NCBI GenBank assembly: GCA_021813195.1
Contig: JAKALI010000076.1
Location: 1-11,051 of the forward strand
Reading direction: 5' to 3'
Origin: Pseudomonadota bacterium
GTDB taxonomy: Bacteria > Pseudomonadota > Alphaproteobacteria > Rhizobiales > Hyphomicrobiaceae
Length of the DNA stretch: 11,051 nt
The notes beneath the pieces are model-generated. The model did not search any database. It was not told the origin of the DNA and saw nothing but the letters and a program-made list of their open reading frames with translations. A program made the translations under genes and the position numbers. Of this stretch, positions 1 to 6,630 are shown in pieces (position 1 is the stretch's first letter; every line of letters begins with the position of its first letter).

Positions 1-1032
1 CAACGCGTTGAGCGCGGGCCGGCCATGACCATCCCCTACAACTCGGTTCAGCGCGCAGCGATCGCGCGCGCGCTTAAGGACGCAATCTCCATCCAATCCC
101 GTCATGAGCGGCCCGGTTCGCTTGCCGTTCTGGAGCGGGAATTGACCGAGCTCCATGCTGCTGCCGTGAGCGCATTCGTGCGCCACCAGGGTGTGGATCG
201 TGCGAGCATCGACGTCATTGGGTTTCACGGCCATACCGTGCTGCACCGGCCAGAAGCCGGGCTGACCGTGCAATTGGGAGACGGGCCTCTCTTGGCGGAG
301 CTGACAGGCCTGCCGGTTATCTATGATCTCAGAGCACGTGACGTTGCCGCCGGTGGGCAAGGCGCGCCGCTCGTTCCGGTCTATCACCGCGCGCTGGTCG
401 CCAACCTGGCACCACGTCCCGTGGCCATCCTCAACCTCGGCGGCGTCGCCAACGTCACCTATGTGCGCGAAGATGGCCAGCTGCTCGCCTTCGACACTGG
501 TCCCGGCAATGCACTGCTCGACGATTGGATGACGACCCGCGCAGGAGCCGCCTTCGACGAGGATGGCCAAACAGCAATGGTGGGGCGACCAGACGACTGC
601 TTGGTGCGAACGTGGTTGTCGGATCCCTTTTTTTCGCGCCCACCGCCCAAGTCGCTCGATCGCAATCAGTTTGCAGTCGAAGGACTAGTCCGCCTCTCGC
701 TTGAAGATGGTGCGGCAACGCTTGTGGCTTTCACTGCGGCGGCGATCGCACAAGCGCGCGCGCACTTACCCGCAGAGCCTGGATTGTGGATCGTATGTGG
801 GGGCGGTCGTCGCAATCGCGCGCTGATGAGCGCCATTGCGGGGCGGGTCGAAAACGCCGTCGTACCCGCCGAAGTGCTTGGGCTCGACGGGGACGCCATC
901 GAAGCGGAGGCTTGGGCCTATCTTGCCGTGCGCGCGTTGCTGGGGTTGGCCATTACCTACCCTGGAACAACGGGAGTCCCAGAGCCAATGACCGGTGGTG
1001 TGTTGGCGCGACCGTCTCGGGCGTTCGGTTGA
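1..1032 (+). CDS. anmK: Anhydro-N-acetylmuramic acid kinase, 5'-truncated by window edge
   Basis: AnmK phosphorylates and hydrolyses 1,6-anhydro-MurNAc to MurNAc-6-phosphate in the cytoplasm, recycling peptidoglycan turnover products. The frame is open from base 1 and reads QRVERGPAMTIPY before the first ATG at 25. That ATG is therefore internal: the family's N-terminal GxMSGTSxDG phosphate-binding segment lies upstream of the window. Visible family motifs, numbered from the ATG at 25, are IGFHGHTVLHRP (about 65-76), QLGDG (83-87), DLRARDVAAGGQGAPLVP (101-118), ILNLGGVANVTY (135-146), FDTGPGNALLDDW (156-168, with D157 as the likely catalytic Asp), a CGGGRRN segment near the end of the sugar-kinase fold, and the C-terminal PEPMTGGVLARP. 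The visible 343 residues would be short of a full protein by only a few tens of residues. The gene converges on the M28 peptidase with a 25-bp gap. No frameshift is seen. Family assignment is very secure; only the start is missing. Confidence 0.96.
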   Translation, partial: QRVERGPAMTIPYNSVQRAAIARALKDAISIQSRHERPGSLAVLERELTELHAAAVSAFVRHQGVDRASIDVIGFHGHTVLHRPEAGLTVQLGDGPLLAELTGLPVIYDLRARDVAAGGQGAPLVPVYHRALVANLAPRPVAILNLGGVANVTYVREDGQLLAFDTGPGNALLDDWMTTRAGAAFDEDGQTAMVGRPDDCLVRTWLSDPFFSRPPPKSLDRNQFAVEGLVRLSLEDGAATLVAFTAAAIAQARAHLPAEPGLWIVCGGGRRNRALMSAIAGRVENAVVPAEVLGLDGDAIEAEAWAYLAVRALLGLAITYPGTTGVPEPMTGGVLARPSRAFG

Positions 1033-1057
1033 TGTCGGCGACCACGCGGTGCCGCTC

Positions 1058-2065
1058 TCAGCGCACGAGTTCGCGCAACATATCCGCCAGCCCGTGGGTG
1101 ATGCGCGCCAGACTTTCGGTGTCGACCGTCTCGGGCAGGTCCGTCGTCGTATGATAGTGCGGATTGCGGAATGGCGCGGTATCGGTGACCATCAGAGCGG
1201 GGAAGCCGAACTGGTGATAGGCCCAGTGATCGGATAGATCGATACCCTCCAGAAAACCCGGTGCGACGCCGCCAATCGAGGGGAACTGCGCATGCTGTCG
1301 GAATGCGCGGATTGCACGGTGCAAAAAAGCACGTGAGCCCGGCAGGCCAACAAACGCAACGAAGTTGCCGACGTTGGAATAAATAGCGCCGAACGGCCGG
1401 GGAAAACGCTGGCTGCCAGGCTTGTTGGAGAAATAGCCGAGTGTTTCGAGCGCGATCACGCCGGCGACTGTCTCGCCGCGCTCCGCCAGCGCGCGGGCGT
1501 GCTGCCAACTGCCCATGGCAGGTGTCTTACCATACGGGTGCTCTTCGTTGACCCAGAACACCAACCGCAAACGAGCGCGGCCAGGCTTCAAATCGCGCAG
1601 CAAGCGCGCCAACTCTAGGGTCGCGGCCACGCCGCTGCCGTTGTCGTTGGCGCCCGGGCTATCGTCCGGGCTATCATAGTGCGCGCCCACGATCAGGATG
1701 GGTTGATTCGCACCTCGCACTTTGCCACCGATGTCGGCCTCCAGATTGCGTACGGGACGGCCGGCCACGTCGTAGTCCTGAGTCTTCACGTCGTAGCCGA
1801 GTTCGTACAGGCACCGCTCGATATAGTTCGCCGCTGCCTCCAATTCGACGTAGTGGTCGAGGTTGCGAGGACGGCGAGCCACCGCCTTGAGATGCGCGAG
1901 CAAGCGAGACTGCGTCGTGCGTTGGTCGGCATCAAGCGGGGAGAGTGGGCCCTGGAAAGGCTGGCGCGGAAAAACAATCGCATACCACAGCGCGATGAGG
2001 ATCGCGGCCAGGACCAGAGCCAGCAGAAACCCAAGTACTCCAACGATCCAGCTCACGGCACGCAT
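1058..2065 (-). CDS. Membrane-anchored M28-family zinc metallopeptidase
   Basis: Predicted co-catalytic two-zinc aminopeptidase-type hydrolase of family M28, 335 aa. Residues 5-31 are a long hydrophobic stretch with no obvious cleavage site, so the protein is probably anchored in the inner membrane with its catalytic domain in the periplasm. The M28 ligand pattern is complete: H129 and D131 (GAHYDS), D141 (GANDNGSG), E174-E175 (VNEEH, catalytic Glu and zinc Glu), E207 (ALETLG, in the Asp/Glu ligand position) and H305 (HYHTTTD). The substrate cannot be read from the sequence. Aminopeptidases, glutaminyl cyclases and carboxypeptidases share this fold, and the retained EE pair favours a true peptidase. 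The start at 2065 is chosen because it places the hydrophobic segment right at the N-terminus; no strong ribosome binding site precedes it. A 257-bp gap separates it from the upstream hydrolase on the same strand, so it may have its own promoter. Family is sure, function generic. Confidence 0.9.
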   Translation of the reverse strand: MRAVSWIVGVLGFLLALVLAAILIALWYAIVFPRQPFQGPLSPLDADQRTTQSRLLAHLKAVARRPRNLDHYVELEAAANYIERCLYELGYDVKTQDYDVAGRPVRNLEADIGGKVRGANQPILIVGAHYDSPDDSPGANDNGSGVAATLELARLLRDLKPGRARLRLVFWVNEEHPYGKTPAMGSWQHARALAERGETVAGVIALETLGYFSNKPGSQRFPRPFGAIYSNVGNFVAFVGLPGSRAFLHRAIRAFRQHAQFPSIGGVAPGFLEGIDLSDHWAYHQFGFPALMVTDTAPFRNPHYHTTTDLPETVDTESLARITHGLADMLRELVR

Positions 2066-2196
2066 CCAGGCGGGGCGACTGGGGACGCCCGAATGATATT
2101 GATCCGAATACAGATCGCAGATTAGCGGCGCCAGCGCCAGACCAGCAGTAAATCAAGGTGATGAATTGGTTTGCGATGAGCGATGCACGTGGCCGC

Positions 2197-2216
2197 ACCG
2201 GTCTGTTACCGGTCTG
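2197..2216. repeat. Tandem 9-bp direct repeat ACCGGTCTG, 11-bp period
   Basis: Two exact copies of ACCGGTCTG start at 2197 and 2208, separated by TT. Each contains the palindrome ACCGGT. They lie in the 257-bp gap about 130 bp upstream of the M28 peptidase start (reading on the - strand). A spacing of about one helical turn would suit a pair of protein-binding sites, but the copies are short and could be chance. The rest of the gap (2066-2322) shows no convincing gene or terminator; a stem GGCGG/CCGCC at 2285-2299 lacks a U-run. Confidence 0.3.
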
Positions 2217-2322
2217 ATGATGAGGCCAGAATCGCCGATGGGGAGCTGGATCGCGAGATTGAGCTCAGTTGAGGCAGTCACATCGGCGGCCTGCCCGCCC
2301 ATCGCATTCCCTGTAAGCGGGT

Positions 2323-3072
2323 TTAGTCCTCAGGCGGCAATTCGGGCTCATTGCGTTCGCGCTCGCGTTCCTTCTCGCGCTCTTTTTCGCGTTCGCGTTC
2401 ACGCTCCTTCTTCTTTTCGTAATCAGCGTTCGCTTCTTCGAGCCGCCGATCTAAATAGCGTCCCACGACCTGCTGCAGTTCTTCGATCTTGTTTTCGAAG
2501 AAGTGGTTGGCCCCGGGCACGACTTCATGCTCGATCTTGATACCCCGCTGGGTCTTGAGCTTGGTGGTCAACTCGGCGACCGAAGCCGTCGGCACGACGC
2601 GGTCTTTATCGCCGTTGACCATGAGGCCCGACGATGGGCACGGGGCAAGAAACGAAAAATCATAGAGGTTGGAAGGCGGCGCGACGCAAATGAAGCCGTC
2701 GATTTCGGGCCGACGCATGAGCAGTTGCATCGCGATCCAGGTGCCGAACGAAACGCCGGCGATCCAGCAGTATTTCGCGTCGGGCTTCACGGACTGCAGC
2801 CAGTCGAGCGCACTCGCTGCGTCGGCCAACTCGCCGGGGCCGCCGTCCCAGTAGCCCTGGCTGCGTCCCACGCCACGGAAGTTGAAGCGCAACACCGAGA
2901 AGCCGCGCTCAACGAACGTGTAGTAGAGCGCGTAGACGACCTGATTGTTCATCGTGCCGCCGAATTGGGGATGCGGATGCAGGATGAGCGCAATCGGGCT
3001 GTCGGGAGCCGGGTCGTGATGATAGCGGGCTTCGATGCGGCCCGCCGGGCCATTGAGGATTAATTCTGGCAT
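2323..3072 (-). CDS. Alpha/beta hydrolase (COG2945-like) with charged C-terminal tail
   Basis: Cytoplasmic alpha/beta-hydrolase fold protein of 249 aa. The first ~210 residues match a compact family of small hydrolases: HPHPQFGGTMNN (32-43) as oxyanion-side loop, FNFRGVGRSQG (63-73), nucleophile elbow GVSFG (106-110, Ser108), acid region NGDKDRVVP (153-161, Asp155 or Asp157), and GANHFF with catalytic His190. The substrate is unknown; these proteins are usually called alpha/beta hydrolase or, loosely, dienelactone-hydrolase-like. No signal peptide is present. Residues 217-249 form an unusual tail of alternating Glu with Arg/Lys ending PELPPED, which the enzyme core does not need. The gene is transcribed away from iscR. 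From memory, a hydrolase of this kind often sits beside the suf cluster in Rhizobiales, but nothing in the sequence ties it to Fe-S assembly. The start at 3072 directly precedes the first beta strand and has only a weak purine-rich upstream stretch. Confidence 0.88.
   Translation of the reverse strand: MPELILNGPAGRIEARYHHDPAPDSPIALILHPHPQFGGTMNNQVVYALYYTFVERGFSVLRFNFRGVGRSQGYWDGGPGELADAASALDWLQSVKPDAKYCWIAGVSFGTWIAMQLLMRRPEIDGFICVAPPSNLYDFSFLAPCPSSGLMVNGDKDRVVPTASVAELTTKLKTQRGIKIEHEVVPGANHFFENKIEELQQVVGRYLDRRLEEANADYEKKKEREREREKEREKERERERNEPELPPED
2353..2415 (-). repeat. Low-complexity Lys/Arg-Glu repeat region inside the hydrolase gene
   Basis: These bases encode residues 220-240 of the hydrolase, an almost pure alternation of Glu with Arg or Lys. 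The Glu codons are a mix of GAA and GAG, so this is not a clean DNA slippage tract; the amino-acid pattern seems to be what is kept. On the + strand it appears as CTC/TTC/GCG-rich hexamer-like repeats. Confidence 0.75.
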
Positions 3073-3198
3073 GTTTGTCTTTCAGACCGCGATTTGGAAA
3101 GGTGCTCGAGCAGCTCGCGGCGGCTTTCGGGCCACACGAACGAGCCGTGCTTCGGATGAGGGGACCTCACGCTCCTGTGCGGAGACGTGACTTTGGTG

Positions 3199-3223
3199 AT
3201 ACTTGACTTCTCAACTCGGAATT
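3199..3223 (+). promoter_or_regulatory. Putative type-1 IscR operator
   Basis: The left half ATACTTGACT fits the E. coli type-1 IscR half-site (ATA, S-Y-Y, GACT) at every position. After a 5-nt spacer, the right half ACTCGGAATT fits AGTC-RRS-TAT at 6 of 10 positions. The element covers the predicted -35 box, so bound IscR would block RNA polymerase. It lies upstream of a regulator that keeps the IscR ligand residues. The consensus is from memory and from gammaproteobacteria; use of this site here is inferred. Confidence 0.55.
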
Positions 3224-3231
3224 TCCATAGT
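3203..3231 (+). promoter_or_regulatory. Predicted sigma-70-type promoter of the iscR-suf operon
   Basis: The -35 box TTGACT (3203-3208, five of six consensus bases) and the -10 box CATAGT (3226-3231, four of six) are separated by 17 bp, with transcription expected from about 3238. It is the best promoter-like pair I see ahead of iscR and lies inside the putative IscR operator. The start site is inferred only. Confidence 0.55.
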
Positions 3232-3419
3232 CCAGGCTGGATTTAGAACAATTCGAAAGAAGCCGAAAGCCGGGGTTTCGTCAGTTGGGCTCGTACACGG
3301 GCGGCCCACATAGCACGAACCCCACGGCCGGTTGCAAGTGGCACGAAACGACGCGTCGCAGCTTGGAACACCAGCGGCTCGCGGGCGGGTCGGGCGGGAA
3401 AGCGAAGGGTATTGCACCG

Positions 3420-3878
3420 ATGGAGCTGACGACCCGGGGGCGCTACGCAGTCATGGCGATGGCTGATCTCGCACTTCACTCCGCCGAGGGTCCCGTGGCG
3501 CTCGCGGCGATTGCCGAACGTCAGCGCCTCTCGCTCGCATACCTCGAGCAGCTGTTCCAACGTCTGCGGCAGGCTGGCCTTGTCGTGAGCGTCCGCGGGC
3601 GCAGTGGCGGCTATCGCCTCGCCCGTCCGGCCGAGGCAATTCACGTCTTAGAAATTTTGGGCGCGGTCTCAGAAGGCACGCGCATGACGCGGTGCCGGGG
3701 CGAGGGTGAGGCCGGTTGCCTTGGCGAGGACCGCTGTCTCACCCATCACCTGTGGTCGGCGCTTGGGGCTCACATTGCCAGTTTTCTCGCCCGAGTTTCG
3801 CTGGCGGACGTGCTGTCCGGTGAGGGCCTCAGTTCAGCCGCTGATGCGCGCCCTATCGAGAGGATGGCTGCAGAATGA
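3420..3878 (+). CDS. iscR: Rrf2-family Fe-S cluster regulator IscR
   Basis: Winged-helix DNA-binding repressor of 152 aa that senses Fe-S cluster supply and normally represses its own operon when clusters are plentiful. The N-terminus MELTTRGRYAVMAMADLAL is classic Rrf2, followed by the recognition region SLAYLEQLFQRLRQAGLV (38-55) and wing RGRSGGYRLARP (59-70). Glu43, which in E. coli IscR lets the apo and holo forms discriminate between operator classes, is present. Candidate [2Fe-2S] ligands are C92, C100, C106 and H109 (RCLTHHLW). The first two Cys are seven residues apart rather than the five of E. coli IscR. The ATG at 3420 is chosen because the Rrf2 N-terminus begins exactly there and GAAGGG (3404-3409) lies 10 nt upstream. 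The last bases overlap the next gene by ATGA, so the two are translationally coupled. RirA also belongs to this family, but the E43 and TRC...CLTH context favours IscR. Confidence 0.93.
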   Translation: MELTTRGRYAVMAMADLALHSAEGPVALAAIAERQRLSLAYLEQLFQRLRQAGLVVSVRGRSGGYRLARPAEAIHVLEILGAVSEGTRMTRCRGEGEAGCLGEDRCLTHHLWSALGAHIASFLARVSLADVLSGEGLSSAADARPIERMAAE

Positions 3879-5011
3879 CGGCAAAGGAGCGCATTTATCT
3901 CGACCACAATGCTACAGCGCCGCTCATCCCTGAGGCGCGCGCAGCCATGCTCGCCGCACTCGAGGTCGAGGGCAATCCCTCGTCCGTCCATCATGAGGGC
4001 CGTGCCGCACGCGCACTGATCGAACAGGCGCGGGAGGAGGTCGCCGCGCTTGTGGGCGCGCGTCCGGGCGAGGTGATCTTCACGAGCGGCGCGACGGAAG
4101 CCAACTGTTGGGCCGCATCAGGACGGCTCTGGTCAGCCGCGGCTGTTGGGAGCATCGAACATGTCTCCGTGCTGGCCCCTGTCAAACGCCTCAAGGCTCC
4201 CCACAGTGAAATCCCGTGTGCCGCAGATGGCGTGCTGAGGGTCGGGGAGGCTGTGGCCTTCGCGCGTGAGCACGCCCAAGCCTCGATGCCAGTCTTCGTG
4301 AGTGTCGGTCTCGCCAACGGGGAAACGGGAGCGTTGCAGCCCGTGCAGGAGCTTATGACCGAATTGGCTGAAATTCCGGCCGTCCTGCATGTCGATGCCG
4401 CCCAGGCTGCTGGGCGCATTCCGGTCGATTTTCACGCTCTCGGGGCAAGTCTGATGTCGCTGTCGGCGCACAAAATGGGCGGGCCTAAGGGTGTTGGTGC
4501 GTTGATTGTCCGCGATGGCGTCGTGCTCGATCCGCTGCTGACGGGTGGTGGCCAGGAGCGCCGACGCCGTGCAGGAACAGAAAATGTTGCGGCCATCGCC
4601 GGATTTGGCGCGGCCGCGCGCGTGGCTCGCACGACGTTGCGCTCATGGCAGCAAGTTGGCGCGCTGCGAGACGAGATGGAACGCGAATTAAGGCGCATTA
4701 CGCCAGACGTGGCGGTCATCGGCCAATCGGCGGCACGGCTACCCAATACGACGCTGCTGGCCCACCCCGGAACGTCGGCAGAAACCACCGTGATCAAGCT
4801 CGACTTGGCAGGTGTCGCGGTGAGCGCGGGCGCAGCGTGTTCTTCGGGGAAGGTCGGTCGGAGTCATGTTCTGGCGGCGATGGGGCTGCCCGATGAACTC
4901 GCACGCTCGGCGGTCCGTATCAGCTTGGGTCTGAGCACCACGGCTGACGACGTTCAAAGGTTTCTTGCCATCTGGAGTGCGATGGGTCGCCGAACGACAC
5001 TGGCGGCGTAA
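3875..5011 (+). CDS. iscS: Cysteine desulfurase, IscS/NifS type (group I)
   Basis: PLP-dependent class V aminotransferase-fold enzyme, 378 aa, that converts L-cysteine to L-alanine and leaves a persulfide on its active Cys for Fe-S assembly. Landmarks: YLDHNATAP (8-16), NPSSVH (34-39), FTSGATEAN (69-77), EH at 95-96 (His96 equals E. coli His104), HVDAAQ (172-177, Asp174 and Gln177), SAHKMGGPKG with PLP lysine K200, GGGQERRRRAGTEN (224-237), and SAGAACSSGK with catalytic Cys322. The short SSG loop marks group I (IscS/NifS), distinct from the SufS at 8808. It is about 25 residues shorter than E. coli IscS, mostly at the C-terminus, which in IscS helps contact IscU; no IscU gene is seen here. 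Residue 149 (ANGETG) is Gly where IscS has PLP-contacting Asn155. GAGAGGA (3858-3864) is the likely ribosome binding site, 10 nt before the ATG that overlaps the iscR stop. The symbol iscS is a family label; it is often just called the suf-operon cysteine desulfurase. Confidence 0.93.
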   Translation: MTAKERIYLDHNATAPLIPEARAAMLAALEVEGNPSSVHHEGRAARALIEQAREEVAALVGARPGEVIFTSGATEANCWAASGRLWSAAAVGSIEHVSVLAPVKRLKAPHSEIPCAADGVLRVGEAVAFAREHAQASMPVFVSVGLANGETGALQPVQELMTELAEIPAVLHVDAAQAAGRIPVDFHALGASLMSLSAHKMGGPKGVGALIVRDGVVLDPLLTGGGQERRRRAGTENVAAIAGFGAAARVARTTLRSWQQVGALRDEMERELRRITPDVAVIGQSAARLPNTTLLAHPGTSAETTVIKLDLAGVAVSAGAACSSGKVGRSHVLAAMGLPDELARSAVRISLGLSTTADDVQRFLAIWSAMGRRTTLAA

Positions 5012-5050
5012 GCGGTTTGGGTGCGAACGGCCAGCTCTCAGGCTGGCATA

Positions 5051-5056
5051 GGGAGT
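5051..5056 (+). promoter_or_regulatory. Ribosome binding site deciding the sufB start
   Basis: GGGAGT lies 9 nt before the ATG at 5066. An in-frame GTG at 5021 would add 15 residues but has no comparable purine-rich site, so 5066 is preferred. Confidence 0.6.
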
Positions 5057-5065
5057 GACGAAAGC

Positions 5066-6541
5066 ATGCCTGCGGTTCAAGAGACGATCGAGCAAGTCAA
5101 GAAGATCGACGTCGACCAGTACAAATACGGCTTCGAGACCAACATCGAGACCGTGAAAGCGCCGAAGGGCCTCAATGAGGACATCGTCCGCTTTATTTCG
5201 GAGCGCAAGGGTGAGCCGGTCTGGATGCTGGAATGGCGTCTGGAGGCGTATCGGCGCTGGCGGGCCATGACCGAACCGACGTGGGCCAAGGTCAGCTATC
5301 CGAAGATCGATTTCGAGGATCTCTACTACTATGCGGCGCCCAAGTCGGGGGAAGCGCCTAAATCTCTCGACGAAGTCGATCCGGCCATTCTCGAAATGTA
5401 TGACAAGCTCGGCGTGCCGTTGCGTGAGCGCGAAATCTTGGCCGGCGTGAAGCGCGATCAGCCGCGGGTGGCCGTCGATGCAGTGATTGACAGCGTCTCG
5501 GTCGTCACGACGTTCAAAGAGGAACTCGCCAAAGCCGGCGTGATCTTCTGCTCCATATCGGAGGCGCTGCGTGAGCATCCCGAACTCGTGAAGAAATATC
5601 TCGGCACGGTCGTGCCGCAGTCGGACAACTTCTATGCCGCGCTCAATTCCGCCGTGTTCTCGGACGGCTCGTTCGTTTATGTGCCGGAAGGTGTGCGCTG
5701 CCCGATGGAGCTTTCCACATACTTCCGCATCAACGAGCGAGAGACCGGTCAATTCGAGCGCACGCTCATCATCGCCGACAAGGGCGCATACGTCTCGTAT
5801 CTGGAAGGCTGTACTGCACCGATGCGGGATGAAAATCAGCTGCATGCGGCCGTGGTCGAATTGATCGCGCTCGACGATGCGGAGATCAAATACTCTACCG
5901 TGCAAAACTGGTATCCAGGCGACAAGGATGGCAAGGGCGGCATCTATAACTTCGTCACCAAGCGCGGGGACTGCCGTGGCCGCAATTCCAAGATCTCGTG
6001 GACACAGGTCGAGACGGGCTCTGCGATCACCTGGAAATACCCCTCCTGTATCCTGCGCGGCGATGGTTCCCGCGGCGAGTTCTACTCGATTGCGGTGTCC
6101 AACGGGCATCAGCAGGTCGATAGCGGCACCAAGATGATCCATCTGGGCAAGAACACATCGAGCCGCATCATTTCCAAGGGTATTGCGGCCGGCTTTTCGC
6201 AGAACACCTATCGCGGGCTCGTCTCGGCACACCGCAAAGCGACGGGGGCCCGCAACTTCACCAACTGCGACTCGCTGCTCATCGGCGACAAGTGCGGCGC
6301 ACACACCGTGCCCTATATCGAGGCTAAGAACCAGACAGCGCACTTCGAGCACGAGGCGACAACGTCAAAGATTTCCGACGACATGCTTTTTTACTGTCGC
6401 CAGCGCGGGCTGTCTGAGGAGGAGGCCGTTGCGCTTGTCGTCAATGGGTTCGTGCGCGACGTGCTCCAGCAATTACCGATGGAGTTTCTCGCAGAGACGC
6501 AAAAGCTGATCGGAATCTCACTCGAGGGCAGCGTGGGGTGA
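5066..6541 (+). CDS. sufB: Fe-S cluster scaffold protein SufB
   Basis: Central scaffold subunit of the SufBC2D complex in the cytoplasm; it receives persulfide sulfur and, at the SufB-SufD interface, builds the nascent cluster. With the ATG at 5066 the protein has 491 aa, close to the 495 of E. coli SufB. The N-terminus [21 protein letters not shown] (17-36) and the segment [17 protein letters not shown] (46-62) are typical. The beta-helix core carries [20 protein letters not shown] (204-223), YLEGCTAP (C249, equivalent to E. coli Cys254), GDCRG (C303), [15 protein letters not shown] (C401 and C410; C401 aligns from memory with the persulfide-accepting Cys405) and [19 protein letters not shown] (418-436), where the cluster-site Glu is expected. 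The C-terminal [14 protein letters not shown] segment is the SufC contact region. It follows the desulfurase by 54 bp and is followed by an 89-bp gap before sufC, the longest gap in the operon, in which I see no terminator or clear promoter. Confidence 0.98.
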   Translation: MPAVQETIEQVKKIDVDQYKYGFETNIETVKAPKGLNEDIVRFISERKGEPVWMLEWRLEAYRRWRAMTEPTWAKVSYPKIDFEDLYYYAAPKSGEAPKSLDEVDPAILEMYDKLGVPLREREILAGVKRDQPRVAVDAVIDSVSVVTTFKEELAKAGVIFCSISEALREHPELVKKYLGTVVPQSDNFYAALNSAVFSDGSFVYVPEGVRCPMELSTYFRINERETGQFERTLIIADKGAYVSYLEGCTAPMRDENQLHAAVVELIALDDAEIKYSTVQNWYPGDKDGKGGIYNFVTKRGDCRGRNSKISWTQVETGSAITWKYPSCILRGDGSRGEFYSIAVSNGHQQVDSGTKMIHLGKNTSSRIISKGIAAGFSQNTYRGLVSAHRKATGARNFTNCDSLLIGDKCGAHTVPYIEAKNQTAHFEHEATTSKISDDMLFYCRQRGLSEEEAVALVVNGFVRDVLQQLPMEFLAETQKLIGISLEGSVG

Positions 6542-6630
6542 GAAAACACCAAGTGCTCAGTGGCAACATCGACAAACCGGAATAAGGCAGCACGTGAAAT
6601 TGGCGCTCAGACCAGTTGGAGTGAGACGGG

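Larger units (their letters stand above)
3073..3419. other. Divergent intergenic region between hydrolase and iscR
   Basis: This 347-bp stretch has no convincing gene. Its left part (3073 to about 3180) must contain the promoter of the hydrolase on the - strand, though I see no clear -35/-10 pair there. It does hold the palindrome TGCTCGAGCA (3103-3112), overlapped by CGAGCaGCTCG (3107-3117). The middle (3199-3231) holds the iscR promoter and putative operator. From a predicted start near 3238 the iscR leader would be about 180 nt long. It contains a weak hairpin (CGAAA 3264-3268 with TTTCG 3276-3280) and no terminator. The iscR frame stays open upstream to a TTG at 3285, but that extension looks unlike Rrf2 proteins. 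Confidence 0.6.

Noticed and set aside
957..1508. Second - strand frame inside the M28 peptidase gene
   Set aside because: Out-of-frame Arg/Ala/Pro-rich shadow of a gene with a complete M28 active site.
1932..2198. Small - strand frame spanning the gap upstream of the M28 gene (88 codons)
   Set aside because: It overlaps the M28 N-terminal region in another frame, has no recognisable domain and no convincing ribosome binding site.
2285..2299. Stem GGCGG/CCGCC downstream of the hydrolase as a terminator
   Set aside because: Only five base pairs and no U-run follows on the - strand.
3285..3419. N-terminal extension of IscR from a TTG codon
   Set aside because: The Rrf2 N-terminus begins exactly at the ATG at 3420, which has a ribosome binding site; the upstream residues are not Rrf2-like.
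4739..6352. Long antisense open frame (537 codons) opposite iscS and sufB
   Set aside because: It mirrors the codon structure of two highly conserved genes in GC-rich DNA. Its translation is rich in Arg, His, Asp and Leu with no recognisable domain.
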